Assembly (NCBI RefSeq): GCF_000166295.1
Contig: NC_017506.1
Coordinates: 1,364,001-1,428,000, forward strand
DNA: 64,000 bases
Direction: 5' to 3'
From: Marinobacter adhaerens HP15
Lineage (GTDB): Bacteria > Pseudomonadota > Gammaproteobacteria > Pseudomonadales > Oleiphilaceae
Shown here: piece after piece, positions 1 to 8,938 of the stretch
Position numbering within the stretch: position 1 is the stretch's first letter
Layout: each line of letters begins with the position of its first letter
Notes under the pieces: model-generated
The model's database searches: none
What the model was told of the DNA's origin: nothing
The model's input: only the letters and a program-made list of their open reading frames with translations
Made by a program: the position numbers and the translations under genes

Positions 1-1
1 A

Positions 2-328
2 TCCGGTAACCCGGTCGGGCAGGTTGCGGACTGCCTTCTGAACATTGAGATGGAGTTGCGGCAGCTGGGGCTCTGGGAGTCAGAGCCGCCACCGGACGAG
101 GCGTTCCAGAGTGCGCAGCCCTTTTGCATCGATACGCTGGAATTTACCCAGTGGCTGCAATTTGTTTTTGTGGAAAGAATGAAGATCATCATCGAAAACG
201 ACCACCCGTTGCCCTCGGCCTCCGGCATAGCGCCGATGGCCGAAGAGCATTTCCGGGGGCGACCGGAGTCCGGTAACAGGCTGGTTCGGGAGCTGGAGGT
301 GATCGACCGCCTGCTTAGCGGGGAGTGA
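2..328 (+). CDS. YqcC family protein (DUF446), 5' end outside the window
   Basis: The reading frame is open from the first bases of the window, so the gene begins upstream. The visible part is about 108 residues ending at the TGA before nadC. It has the features of the small cytosolic YqcC/DUF446 family: an early segment with LLNIE and LRQLGLW, a central FCIDTLEFTQWLQFVF block, and a helical C-terminus. An internal ATG at 50 is possible, but the coding-looking residues before it (QVADCLLNIE) match the usual family N-terminus, so I treat it as internal. The family function is not established. The gene converges on nadC and the two stop codons nearly touch. Confidence 0.75.
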   Translation, partial: SGNPVGQVADCLLNIEMELRQLGLWESEPPPDEAFQSAQPFCIDTLEFTQWLQFVFVERMKIIIENDHPLPSASGIAPMAEEHFRGRPESGNRLVRELEVIDRLLSGE

Positions 329-1168
329 TCAGTCCAGTCTCATTGACAGGTCGACAGCCTTTAAATCCTTGGTCAGCGCGCCAATCGAGATGAAGTCCAC
401 GCCGGTTTCGGCGATCGGCACCAGGGTGTCGGCATTGATTCCCCCGGATGCCTCCAGCTTTGCTTTGCCACCCGTGGTAGCGACCGCGGTCCGCATGTCT
501 TCAAGTGAGAACTCATCCAGCATGATGATGTCTGCACCCGCTCGAAGGGCTTGTTCCAGCTCGTCAAGGTTCTCGGTTTCCACCTCCACCGGTTTGCCTG
601 GCGCAATCCGGTGGGCGGCTTCAATGGCCTGGGCAATGGAGCCGCAGGCGGCAATGTGATTTTCTTTGATCAGGAAAGCATCCCACAGCCCGATCCGATG
701 ATTGAAGCAGCCGCCACAGGTTACAGCGTATTTCTGGGCCAGGCGCAGACCCGGCAGGGTTTTACGGGTATCCAGCAGTCGAACACCGGTGTGCGCAACC
801 CGGGCGGCATAGCCGGCGCAGGCGGTCGCAACGCCAGACAGGGACTGGAGCCAGTTCAGAGCCGCGCGTTCGGAGCTCAGCAGGCTTCGTGCCGAACCCT
901 GCATGGTAAACAACACCTGATCCGGTGACACGGTCTCGCCATCGGCCACCTGCCAGTTGAGCTCAACGGCCGGATCCACCTGTCGGAAAACCTCGTCCAC
1001 CCACTCCCTGCCCGCGATGGTGGCGGTTTCCCGCGTAATTACCCGCCCTGTTGCGTGTTTGTCGGCGGGTATCAGTCTGGCCGTGATGTCGCCATCGCCG
1101 ATGTCCTCCCGCAGACTCTGGGCAACATTTTCAATTCTGGCCTGGCGAAGGAGTTCAGGGGGGATCAT
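329..1168 (-). CDS. nadC: Nicotinate-nucleotide pyrophosphorylase (quinolinate phosphoribosyltransferase)
   Basis: This cytosolic enzyme converts quinolinate and PRPP to nicotinate mononucleotide, CO2 and pyrophosphate in de novo NAD synthesis. The 279-residue length is normal for the family. Visible signatures are the DTRKTLPG block (about residues 133-140), which binds PRPP and quinolinate, then NHRIGL and KENH (about 168-171), the EVE acidic strand near 195, MLDEF near 217 and EASGGI near 240, in the order expected for the type II PRTase barrel. It is divergent from the DUF1631 gene, with a 223-bp intergenic region. Placement beside the DUF1631 and ampD genes is common in pseudomonad relatives. 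Confidence 0.95.
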   Translation of the reverse strand: MIPPELLRQARIENVAQSLREDIGDGDITARLIPADKHATGRVITRETATIAGREWVDEVFRQVDPAVELNWQVADGETVSPDQVLFTMQGSARSLLSSERAALNWLQSLSGVATACAGYAARVAHTGVRLLDTRKTLPGLRLAQKYAVTCGGCFNHRIGLWDAFLIKENHIAACGSIAQAIEAAHRIAPGKPVEVETENLDELEQALRAGADIIMLDEFSLEDMRTAVATTGGKAKLEASGGINADTLVPIAETGVDFISIGALTKDLKAVDLSMRLD

Positions 1169-1297
1169 AGGGCAAAAAGTCCGGTGCAGTGGGTTGTCGG
1201 CGTTTCAGGCTGCCAATTCTAAAGCGCCGCTGGTGAATCGCCAAACTCTTGGGGCAGGGCTGCTAAACTGTGATGCACGTCAGGTCTACACAAAAGG

Positions 1298-1322
1298 TGA
1301 CAAAATCTGACACAACCTGACG
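1298..1322. promoter_or_regulatory. Three TGAC direct repeats spaced exactly 10 bp
   Basis: TGAC occurs at 1298, 1308 and 1318, the first two extended to TGACA, in the divergent nadC/DUF1631 intergenic region. A one-helical-turn period suggests a protein-binding array. No clear -35/-10 pair was assigned. The regulator is unknown. Confidence 0.3.
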
Positions 1323-1391
1323 TGGGCAGCTCGTATCATGTGAAGTGGAGAAATAAACAGGCAATTGTGTAAGACAGGGCGGAGCAGCGAG

Positions 1392-3689
1392 ATGGTGCAC
1401 GATAACAAGGTTGTCAGCTTTTCAGGCCAGAAACCGCCCGCCCGGTTTTCTTTGCCTGCGTCCCTCGTGCGCCTTCGTGACGCATCGGGTCAGTCCCTCA
1501 AGTCCGTTCTTGCCAGTTTTTTCGATCGTGCCGATGATGCCCTGTTTGAACTCGCCGACAGAGCCGGCTCCAACCTCGACCAGACCGCCTACTTTGATGC
1601 CATGCGGGAGCTCAGGCTTCGTCGCAAGGCCATGGTGGTCTCGATCCTCCAGTACGTCAGCCAGGCTTTCAATGAAATCGGCAGGTTCCAGCCCCAACAA
1701 AGTGCCAGGTCCCTGGATGAAGTTGACGAGGACTCTCTCAGCCTCGTTGATCATTCCCAGCTTGAGCAGCAGGTGGCAGTCGACAATCTCATAAATAAAC
1801 TCCGGAACCGTTATACCGAACAGATCCGTCTGCTTACCGTCCGGGTCGGGCATCTGGTGCCGGGCATCGAGCTGAAAGACGCACAAATGCCGCTGAGCCC
1901 TGAAATCATCTGTGGCGGTGTTGCCGAGGCCTGTGCAGACCTCGACATTGATATCCGGGCCAAGCTGGTGGTTCTGAAGCTGTTTGATCGCCTGCTTGCC
2001 GATACCCTCGGGGATTTCTACAAAGAAGCCAATCGCACCTTGATCAGTGAAGGCGTAATGCCTGACATGAAACGACCGCCCACCGGCAAGGTGCCCTCCC
2101 GCTCTGGTCAACGTGGGTCAGGAGAGAGTTCAGTGCCGACCAGTGCCAGCGGTCAGGCGGATTCTGCCAGCGAGAGTCAGGGTATGTCTCAGTCACAGGC
2201 CACTTTCTCGGAGCTCAGCGCGCTGTTGCATCGCGGTGAGTCCAATGCTGTCACTGGTGGATCCCCGGTCGGCGAAAGCTACATTGACACCGACAGGCTC
2301 ATGGCCCGTTTGACTGAAGCGCAGTCGAGTAGCAGGCAATGGGGTGAAGGTACCGTTGTACCTCTGAACGAGCAGCTTCAACCCATCCTGCGTTCCGGCG
2401 ACGGCAACAGCCTGAGCGTTGGGCAGGTCGACAGTGACGTGATCAATCTGGTTTCCATGCTGTTCGACTTTATTCTGGAAGATCGCCAACTGCATCCGGT
2501 GATGAAAGCATTGATCGGGCGCCTGCAGATTCCGGTGCTGAAAGTGGCGCTGAGTGACAAGAACTTTTTCAACCGGGGCGGTCACCCGGTTCGAAAACTG
2601 CTTAACGAGCTGGCACTCTCGGCCATTGGCTGGACCGAGAAGAAGGCCGGGCAAAGAGACCCGCTTCGGGACAAAATCGAATCAGTGGTAGATCGGGTTC
2701 TGTCTGAGTTCACTACCAACGTCTCCCTGTTCGAGGAGTTGCTGAAAGATTTCAGCCACTTCATGGATCTCGATCGCCGACGTCGTGAGCTCGTCGAGCA
2801 ACGTCTTCGGGATGCTGAAGAAGGGCGTGCTCGTCAGGAGCGGGCGTCCCAGGCGGCGGAAGGCCTGGTTCAGGAGCTGACAGAACAGCGGGACGTACCC
2901 GAACCGGTTGCCGGCCTCCTGAGCGAAGCCTGGACCCGGTACCTGCAATGGGTTGTCCTCCGGGAGGGCGAGGAAAGCGACCGGTGGCAGCACGCCCGGA
3001 ACCTGACCGAGCAGCTGGTCTGGAGTGTGGATCCGCGCCCGGTCACTGATACCACCAGGTCAGATTTGCTGAGGGCAATACCGGCCATTGTGGACGACCT
3101 TCGCAAGGCACTGCAGGATATTTCCTGGGACCCGTTTGCCACCGATGCGGCCATTCGCGACCTTGAACTTGCCCATGTGGACGTTTTCCAGCGATTGGTG
3201 ACGGCTCCGTCCAGGCCGGAATCACCTTCGGAACCAGAGGATCTGCTCGTTCCGGAACCCGCTGCTGAGCAGCCCGTCGAGCCCCCTGAGCCGGCGGCCG
3301 AAGACGCTGTCAAAGCAACGCCCTCGCCGGCCGAGCCTGAAGTGCCTGTTTCTGTGGTCAGCGAGACTGCCTCCCAGGCTGACGCTGAAACGCAGACTGC
3401 TTCAGTATCTCCAGAGTGGCTGTCAAAGGCCGAAAGCCTGCGTGTGGGTTCCTGGATTGAGCTTACCCGCGACGAAACCCGGGTGCGCTGTAAGCTTGCG
3501 GCCTTTATCAAGGCTACTGGCAAATATATCTTTGTGAATCGCAGTGGCGCGAAGGTGGCAGAGTATCTGCGTCAGGAACTGGCCGCCGACATGGAATCCG
3601 GGAAAATCAGCATGCTGGATGATGGTCTGATCTTCGACCGGGCACTGGAGTCGATCATCGACAACCTGCGCAGCAGCCGCAAGGACTGA
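1392..3689 (+). CDS. DUF1631 family protein
   Basis: This is a large, probably cytosolic protein of 765 residues. The ATG at 1392 is chosen because GGAG lies 8 bases before it; a TTG 27 bases upstream is also in frame. The sequence matches the DUF1631 family pattern: a charged helical N-terminal half, a low-complexity Ser/Gly/Gln linker near 240-290, and a second helical block with many Arg/Glu residues. A Pro/Glu/Ala-rich linker (about 610-675) precedes a C-terminal module with VGSWIELTRDETRVRCKL and a following beta-like stretch that resembles a PilZ-type fold. Related genes occur next to nadC and ampD in pseudomonads. No catalytic motif is visible, and the family role is not established. 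Confidence 0.8.
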   Translation: MVHDNKVVSFSGQKPPARFSLPASLVRLRDASGQSLKSVLASFFDRADDALFELADRAGSNLDQTAYFDAMRELRLRRKAMVVSILQYVSQAFNEIGRFQPQQSARSLDEVDEDSLSLVDHSQLEQQVAVDNLINKLRNRYTEQIRLLTVRVGHLVPGIELKDAQMPLSPEIICGGVAEACADLDIDIRAKLVVLKLFDRLLADTLGDFYKEANRTLISEGVMPDMKRPPTGKVPSRSGQRGSGESSVPTSASGQADSASESQGMSQSQATFSELSALLHRGESNAVTGGSPVGESYIDTDRLMARLTEAQSSSRQWGEGTVVPLNEQLQPILRSGDGNSLSVGQVDSDVINLVSMLFDFILEDRQLHPVMKALIGRLQIPVLKVALSDKNFFNRGGHPVRKLLNELALSAIGWTEKKAGQRDPLRDKIESVVDRVLSEFTTNVSLFEELLKDFSHFMDLDRRRRELVEQRLRDAEEGRARQERASQAAEGLVQELTEQRDVPEPVAGLLSEAWTRYLQWVVLREGEESDRWQHARNLTEQLVWSVDPRPVTDTTRSDLLRAIPAIVDDLRKALQDISWDPFATDAAIRDLELAHVDVFQRLVTAPSRPESPSEPEDLLVPEPAAEQPVEPPEPAAEDAVKATPSPAEPEVPVSVVSETASQADAETQTASVSPEWLSKAESLRVGSWIELTRDETRVRCKLAAFIKATGKYIFVNRSGAKVAEYLRQELAADMESGKISMLDDGLIFDRALESIIDNLRSSRKD

Positions 3690-3758
3690 TTCGTAGCAAC
3701 CGTGGCAACTTTGTGATTCAATCAGAGGCTGTAATGCTCTGAAACTTTTGGAATTACT

Positions 3759-4385
3759 TTGCCCGATTCAGACGTTTTTTCCGAACGCCCTACCGCCTCC
3801 GGTATCGATGGAAATTCGCTTCGCGAAACCGGGCGGATTTCCTTCGCCCGCTGGACCCCTTCGCCGAATTTCGGGCCTCGTCCGGATGGAGCGGGCATCT
3901 CTCTTCTGGTCGTCCACAATATCAGCCTGCCTCCGGGCCAGTTTGGTGGCCGCGAAATAGAAGACTTCTTCTGCAACCAACTCGACCATTCTGCGCACCC
4001 CTACTTCAAGACTATCGAGGGCGTCCAGGTGTCTGCGCACCTGCTGATTCGCCGCGATGGCGCGCTGGTGCAGTTTGTCAGCCTGCTTGATCGGGCCTGG
4101 CATGCCGGCCGATCGTGTTTTGAAGGGCAGGAGGAATGCAATGATTTTTCCATCGGGATTGAGCTGGAAGGGACCGACGACACCCCTTACACCACCGAGC
4201 AATATCGCATGCTGGCGAAAGTGGCGGACCTGATTATGACGGCCTGGCCGGATATCACGGCCAATCGGATTACCGGGCACTGCGACATTGCGCCCGGCAG
4301 GAAGAGCGATCCCGGCCCGGCTTTTGACTGGCGGTATTTCCGGTCAGCCCTGGAAATAGTCCGAGGATCGGGGAGGAACGTCTGA
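3759..4385 (+). CDS. ampD: 1,6-anhydro-N-acetylmuramyl-L-alanine amidase AmpD
   Basis: AmpD is a cytosolic zinc amidase that removes the peptide from anhydro-muropeptides during cell-wall recycling and so lowers the signal for AmpR-type beta-lactamase induction. The 208-residue product shows the zinc ligands of the family: His in VVHNISLPP (about residue 53), His in ITGHCDIAPG (about 174) and Asp in DPGPAFDW (about 184). HLLIRRDG, WHAG and FSIGIELEG are also present. The only early start I see is TTG at 3759, which leaves an N-terminus about 20 residues longer than the usual 180-190; the exact start is uncertain. The stop codon directly abuts the ATG of ampE. Confidence 0.93.
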   Translation: MPDSDVFSERPTASGIDGNSLRETGRISFARWTPSPNFGPRPDGAGISLLVVHNISLPPGQFGGREIEDFFCNQLDHSAHPYFKTIEGVQVSAHLLIRRDGALVQFVSLLDRAWHAGRSCFEGQEECNDFSIGIELEGTDDTPYTTEQYRMLAKVADLIMTAWPDITANRITGHCDIAPGRKSDPGPAFDWRYFRSALEIVRGSGRNV

Positions 4386-5272
4386 ATGGTATTTGTTGTG
4401 TTTCTTCTGGCCTACATGGTACGCAGGCGTCTGGATTCCCTGGACATGCTGTCTGGCGATGAGGTCTGGCGTCGTTGGTTCCGCTACGGCAGCCGGGTCA
4501 GGGCGGGCCATGAATCGGGGATAGCGACCGGGCTGGCACTGGTCCTGTTTCCGGCCCTGATACTGGGGCTTGCGGAATACCTGCTGGTGTCTTCTGGCTG
4601 GAGAATGGCGGCTTACCCGCTGGAGTTCCTGGTGCTGGTCGTCCTTATGGGAACGCCGGGCTGGCGACAGGTACTGCGGGCCTATGCGGAGGCGTGGCAC
4701 CGGGGAGACATGCAGTCGGCCTGGCATCATGTGAAAGACCTTCTTCCGGCCGATGAACGGGGAGCCGCAGTGTCTCCCGAGGCCATGCACCTCTCCCTGT
4801 CCAAGGCACTGATGGTTTCGGTGTTCCAGCGCTTTTTTCGGTGGCTTTCTGGTATGTGGTTGGCGGTATCGGTCTCGCGGTCCTGGCGCGTGGGCTGGTA
4901 GCGCTCGCCGAGCAATGGCCGCAGGCGCCGGCCAGGCCGAGGTTTGCAAAGATGTCTGACCTTGCCGGCTGGATTCCTGCCAGGCTTTTGTCGTTAACGT
5001 TCGGAATTGCCGGAGATCTGGCCGGCTGGCTGCGTGAAACTCGCCAGACTCTGACCGGAACCTCCAAAAAAGCGGGCGAGGTACTCATGATTTCGGCCAA
5101 CGGGTCGTTAACCGGGTATGCACTGGATCCAGCGAGGTTTTCCCGGATTCACCCGGATGAGTGGACAGCGTTTGGGGGAAGGAGTCTGCGAGCGGTAAGG
5201 GATCTGCTGAACAGAAGCATGCTGGTATGGATATGCATACTCGCCCTGCTGGTTATTTCCGGCGTCGTTTAG
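4386..5272 (+). pseudogene. ampE: AmpE-like inner membrane protein, reading frame broken near 4835
   Basis: The gene starts immediately after ampD, in the conserved ampD-ampE order. AmpE is an inner-membrane protein linked to beta-lactamase induction and has a conserved FWYVVGG motif. The first frame (4386-4901) encodes the N-terminal membrane segment and reads MVSVFQRFF before turning into nonsense. The rest continues in another frame (coding from about 4840 to 5272), with VAFWYVVGGIGLAVLARG and a C-terminal membrane helix. The break lies at TTTTTTCGG (about 4832-4840). One more T would restore a single frame of about 295 residues, the normal length. It could be a real mutation or a homopolymer sequencing error. 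Confidence 0.8.
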
Positions 5273-5314
5273 CCCGGATTTTATAAAACATTACAGTTTA
5301 ACAACAAATAAAGC

Positions 5315-5341
5315 TTAAGTTTTTAAGACTTTAGGCGACAA
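5315..5341 (+). promoter_or_regulatory. Probable sigma-28 (FliA) promoter of the chemoreceptor gene
   Basis: TTAAGTTT, 11 bases, then GGCGACAA. The FliA consensus is TAAAGTTT-N11-GCCGATAA, so the boxes match 7/8 and 6/8 with the exact spacer. It lies about 50 bases before the GTG start of the chemoreceptor gene, which fits co-expression with flagella. Confidence 0.65.
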
Positions 5342-5392
5342 TAGAAGAAAAGAATTAACGTTCAGTGGTTATTTGCCAGCACGAGGGTCCCT

Positions 5393-7423
5393 GTGAAGCA
5401 ACTCATTAATCCTGCCATTGCCCTGATGAACCGGCTGCCGATGGTCTACAAGTTCAGTCTCATCAGCATTCTGTTTCTTTTACCAATTGGTGGGCTGTCC
5501 TGGCTTGCCATTTCCGAGCTGAATCGCTCGGTTCAGACCATGACCCGGGGTGTCGAGGGGCTGGAGCAACTCCAGCAAGTGGATCGGCTGGTGGATGCGG
5601 CGATGGATTATCGAGACTATCGCTCACCGGCGATCATCAAGGATGAGAGTGCCATTACCGCAGTTTCCGAAGAAGCGGCCACTGAGATTGATAGCCTTTT
5701 GGCGGCTCTGACCGCAGAAGAGCGCTCGTTCGATACGACTGGCTCCTGGGCCGATCAGGTTGAAGGCCTTCGCCAGGAGTGGGAAGCATTGCGGGCCGAT
5801 GACAATTATCAGGGCAGCTTCGATCCTCAGTTCAAGTATTATCAGGAATTCGTCCAGAAGGCACAGGCGCTGCTTTCGGCCACCATTGAAATCTCTGGTT
5901 TGGGGCAGGGGGCCTCAAGAGAAAACCAGTTGATTCTGGGCCTGGTCCAGGACTCTCTCCCGGCTGCACGCACCGTGATCGGTCGGGCAAAATCCTACGG
6001 AATCTTCGCATTGGTCGAGGGGCAGGTAGGTTACGCCCTGAGCGAAACCCTGAACGAAATCTATGACCAGTTGACTAATCGCACCTCCTTGCTTTCACCG
6101 GCCTTGGCTCTTGCTTCTGAAGCATCGCCGGCCCTTGCCAATCAGGCAGGCAACGCCATTCAACGGGTTGACGAGAGTTTGATGGTGGTTCGGGATCATC
6201 TGGATCTGAACGTGATAACGCCCATGCGTCTGGAAATGCCCTGGACCGAATACGACGATCTGATGTCCGGGCAGTTGGCCCACTACGACGACGTCAAGAC
6301 GGCTGCCTTCAGCGTGGTCGACTCGAACCTTCGCGCACGGCTCGAGAGTGAGATCAACCAGCGTCGCCTGATCGTGGTTGCCCTGATCGCCGTGCTGCTT
6401 GTGGTTGTCTATCTCTACATCGGCTTCTTCATGTCCGTACGTACTGCCATCAACCGCTTCAGCGAAGCCGCGCGGAACGTTGCCGCCGGCGACATGACCA
6501 CGCACATCAGTTTGCGCAACCGCGATGAGCTGGGCGAGTTGACGACGGAATTCAATAACATGACCGACCGGATTGCCGAGCTGATCCGCTCTGTCAGCCG
6601 GACGACGGCGGACGTAGACCAGCAGGCCACCCGGGTCAATGACACCGCTGCGGCCAACAGCGAAGCGGTTGCGCGTCAGATGGAAGAAAGCGGCCAGATC
6701 AATGAAGCCATGAACCAGATGGTTGAGGCGGTTCATGAAGTCACCGAAAGCGCGCACCGGGTTGCGGACAGCGCGAGCAATGCCGAACAGGACACAGAAA
6801 CCGGCCGGGGCGTGGTGGCCGACACGGTTGAAACCATCAACAAGCTGGCGGGTGAAATCTCAGGCGCGGTGGAAGTGATCAACCGGGTCAGCAAGGACAG
6901 TGACAACATCAGTCAGGTGCTGGTCGAGATCAAGGCCATCGCCGAGCAGACCAACCTGCTCGCCCTGAACGCCGCGATCGAGGCGGCCCGAGCCGGGGAG
7001 CAGGGGCGTGGTTTCGCGGTGGTTGCCGATGAGGTTCGCTCGCTGTCACAGCGCACGCACAAATCGACGGAAGAAATCGAAGGCATGATTTCCCGGCTCC
7101 AGAGCGGCGTCAAGGACGCGGTGTCGGCCATGACCAACAGCCGGGACGTGACCGAGGCAACGGTGCAGAAGTCCGGAGAGGTGACAGAGGCCCTGGATAG
7201 AATCGCCAAGGGCATCTCCGTGATCGTGGATATGAGTCACCAGATCGCCCAGGCCGCCGAAGAGCAGTCTGCCGTCGCGAAAAACGTGAACTCGAACGTT
7301 GAGCAGATTGGCGAGCTGGGCCATAAAACAGCCGCCAATGCTGAAGAAACCCTGGGTTCTTCCAGAGAAATGTCGCAACTGACAGCGTCGCTTCAGCGTC
7401 TGGTGGAAGCGTTCAAGGTCTGA
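5393..7423 (+). CDS. Methyl-accepting chemotaxis protein
   Basis: This 676-residue inner-membrane chemoreceptor starts at GTG 5393. A first transmembrane helix lies at about residues 19-40, and a long helical periplasmic sensor domain follows to about 325. A second membrane helix sits at about 326-348, then a HAMP domain containing [13 protein letters not shown]. The cytoplasmic signalling hairpin has the near-invariant [19 protein letters not shown] tip around residues 516-540, which contacts CheA and CheW. The ligand cannot be read from the sequence. The sensor region looks like a long helical bundle rather than a Cache or PAS domain. A FliA-type promoter lies upstream and a strong terminator downstream. 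No CheR-binding pentapeptide tail is seen. Confidence 0.95.
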   Translation: MKQLINPAIALMNRLPMVYKFSLISILFLLPIGGLSWLAISELNRSVQTMTRGVEGLEQLQQVDRLVDAAMDYRDYRSPAIIKDESAITAVSEEAATEIDSLLAALTAEERSFDTTGSWADQVEGLRQEWEALRADDNYQGSFDPQFKYYQEFVQKAQALLSATIEISGLGQGASRENQLILGLVQDSLPAARTVIGRAKSYGIFALVEGQVGYALSETLNEIYDQLTNRTSLLSPALALASEASPALANQAGNAIQRVDESLMVVRDHLDLNVITPMRLEMPWTEYDDLMSGQLAHYDDVKTAAFSVVDSNLRARLESEINQRRLIVVALIAVLLVVVYLYIGFFMSVRTAINRFSEAARNVAAGDMTTHISLRNRDELGELTTEFNNMTDRIAELIRSVSRTTADVDQQATRVNDTAAANSEAVARQMEESGQINEAMNQMVEAVHEVTESAHRVADSASNAEQDTETGRGVVADTVETINKLAGEISGAVEVINRVSKDSDNISQVLVEIKAIAEQTNLLALNAAIEAARAGEQGRGFAVVADEVRSLSQRTHKSTEEIEGMISRLQSGVKDAVSAMTNSRDVTEATVQKSGEVTEALDRIAKGISVIVDMSHQIAQAAEEQSAVAKNVNSNVEQIGELGHKTAANAEETLGSSREMSQLTASLQRLVEAFKV

Positions 7424-7454
7424 CCAGCGGACCTTTGCGCGCGATCAGGCGCAT

Positions 7455-7488
7455 AAAAAATCCGGCCCTCAGAGGCCGGATTTTTTTT
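7455..7488. terminator. Bidirectional rho-independent terminator
   Basis: A-run, stem TCCGGCC (7461-7467) pairing with GGCCGGA (7474-7480), then a T-run. It serves the chemoreceptor gene and the converging adenosyltransferase gene. The last codons and stop of the latter are encoded inside it. Confidence 0.92.
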
Positions 7489-8026
7489 GTTCCCAGAGAA
7501 TCTCTTCGCCACCCTCGCGCCGGGCCAGTACGCGGGCGATGACAAACAACAGATCCGATAGACGGTTCAGGTAGTGTCGGGAAGCGGTGTTGATCGAGTC
7601 CTCATGGCCGAGGGCGACGACAACCCGCTCTGCACGACGGCAGACCGCCCGGGCAAGGTGACATTGGGCGGCGCCGGGACTGCCGCCGGGCAGGACAAAA
7701 TTCTTCAGCGGTGGCAGGCCTTCGTTGTGCCGGTCCAGGGTGCCTTCCAGCCATTCGATGTGTTCGTCACCAATCACACGGCTGCCGGGGATGGCAAATT
7801 CGCCCCCCAGGTCAAACAGATGATGCTGAATGCGGCGCAGGCTCTCCACCAGTTCGTCGTCGCTGTCCAAGGTTTCGATTAGCAACCCGATATGGCAGTT
7901 GAGTTCATCAGCGGTGCCCATGGCTTCAACTCGCTGGGCATTCTTGGCAATCCGGTTGCCATCGGCCAGGCCCGTGGAGCCATCGTCTCCGGTGCGGGTG
8001 TAAATCTTGGAAAGGCGGTTGCCCAT
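7469..8026 (-). CDS. Cob(I)yrinic acid a,c-diamide adenosyltransferase, PduO type
   Basis: This cytosolic enzyme transfers the adenosyl group of ATP to reduced corrinoid to make coenzyme B12. The 185-residue length and motifs fit the PduO (MMAB-like) class: KIYTRTGDDGSTGL near the N-terminus forms the ATP loop, followed by VEAMGTADELNCHIG, HHLFDLGGE and a C-terminal helical block with RRAERVVVAL and YLNRLSDLLFV. The last residues (KKSGL) and the stop codon are encoded by the stem and A-tract of the terminator shared with the converging chemoreceptor gene. A panE-like gene lies just upstream with a 13-bp gap, so the two are probably cotranscribed. Confidence 0.93.
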   Translation of the reverse strand: MGNRLSKIYTRTGDDGSTGLADGNRIAKNAQRVEAMGTADELNCHIGLLIETLDSDDELVESLRRIQHHLFDLGGEFAIPGSRVIGDEHIEWLEGTLDRHNEGLPPLKNFVLPGGSPGAAQCHLARAVCRRAERVVVALGHEDSINTASRHYLNRLSDLLFVIARVLARREGGEEILWEQKKSGL

Positions 8027-8039
8027 CAGTCTGCTCCTG

Positions 8040-8933
8040 TTAATGTGACGACAGTTGTTGTACCCGTTCGGTCAGCATTTGGTTCACCGGCGTGTCGATA
8101 CCGAGTTCTTTTCCGAGTTTTGCCAGATACCCGTTGATAAAGTCTATCTCGGTTTGGCGTTTCCGGAGAACATCGGCACGCATCGACGATGTGTTGCCGG
8201 CGGTGTTTTGAGCGACCTGTTCAATGCGTTGGCGCAGGGAATCCGGTGTTTCCGTAATCTGGACGGCGGCGCTCATCAGCTCTGACAATTCCCGGCAAAG
8301 TTCCTCGATGGTGTCCTGATATAGCCCTGCAGACAGGATGTCGCCATTGGGGCAGTTCAGGATCGCGGTGTAGGGATTGATGCCCGCATTGATGATCAGT
8401 TTCTGCCAGAGTCGCTGGAGGATGGCCGGCTCCCGATGAATGGCCAGGCCGGAGTCTTCCAGCATGGCGACCGCGCGGTCCACCGAGAATCTGGCCTGCT
8501 CCGTCAGCGGACCCACCCAGGTATCGCCGGTACCGGCATGGACGAGAAGCCCCGGTTCAGGTCGATTTGCGCCCTCGGTGGTGCTGGCGGCCAGGATCGG
8601 GCGCTCCGGCCACCGCTCGGCGACAGATTGCTGGCTGCCCAGTCCGTTCTGGAAAAGCAGGATGGGGGTGTCAAAGGGTAATTGGTCGATCACGCCTGCC
8701 ACGGCGCTCAGGGTATCACCGGCCTTGGTTGTTACCAGCATCAGGTCCGGCGTGTCGCCGGTCCTGAGGAAGGGAATCTGTATGGAGGATTCCGGCCCCT
8801 CAAAGGGCCGGAAACGGTAATCGACGCTTGAGTCGGTGGTCTCGCCCGGTCTGGCCACGAAGGCAACGCAACCGTTGGGTAGCATTGCGCCCCAGAGCCT
8901 GCCCAGAGAGCCTGCACCGAGAATACCGATCAT
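8040..8933 (-). CDS. Ketopantoate reductase family protein (2-dehydropantoate 2-reductase-like)
   Basis: This is a 297-residue NADPH-dependent reductase of the PanE/ApbA family, which reduces 2-ketopantoate to pantoate in coenzyme A synthesis. The N-terminal nucleotide-binding loop is GAGSLGRLWG (about residues 5-14). The conserved KLIINAGINPYTAI block (about 167-180) carries the catalytic Lys and the substrate-binding Asn. The C-terminal helical domain ends with RKRQTEIDFINGYL, which is typical of the family. Several bacteria have more than one PanE-like protein, so the substrate is not certain. It sits 5 bp after valS on the same strand and upstream of the cobalamin adenosyltransferase gene. 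Confidence 0.88.
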   Translation of the reverse strand: MIGILGAGSLGRLWGAMLPNGCVAFVARPGETTDSSVDYRFRPFEGPESSIQIPFLRTGDTPDLMLVTTKAGDTLSAVAGVIDQLPFDTPILLFQNGLGSQQSVAERWPERPILAASTTEGANRPEPGLLVHAGTGDTWVGPLTEQARFSVDRAVAMLEDSGLAIHREPAILQRLWQKLIINAGINPYTAILNCPNGDILSAGLYQDTIEELCRELSELMSAAVQITETPDSLRQRIEQVAQNTAGNTSSMRADVLRKRQTEIDFINGYLAKLGKELGIDTPVNQMLTERVQQLSSH

Positions 8934-8938
8934 GCCGG

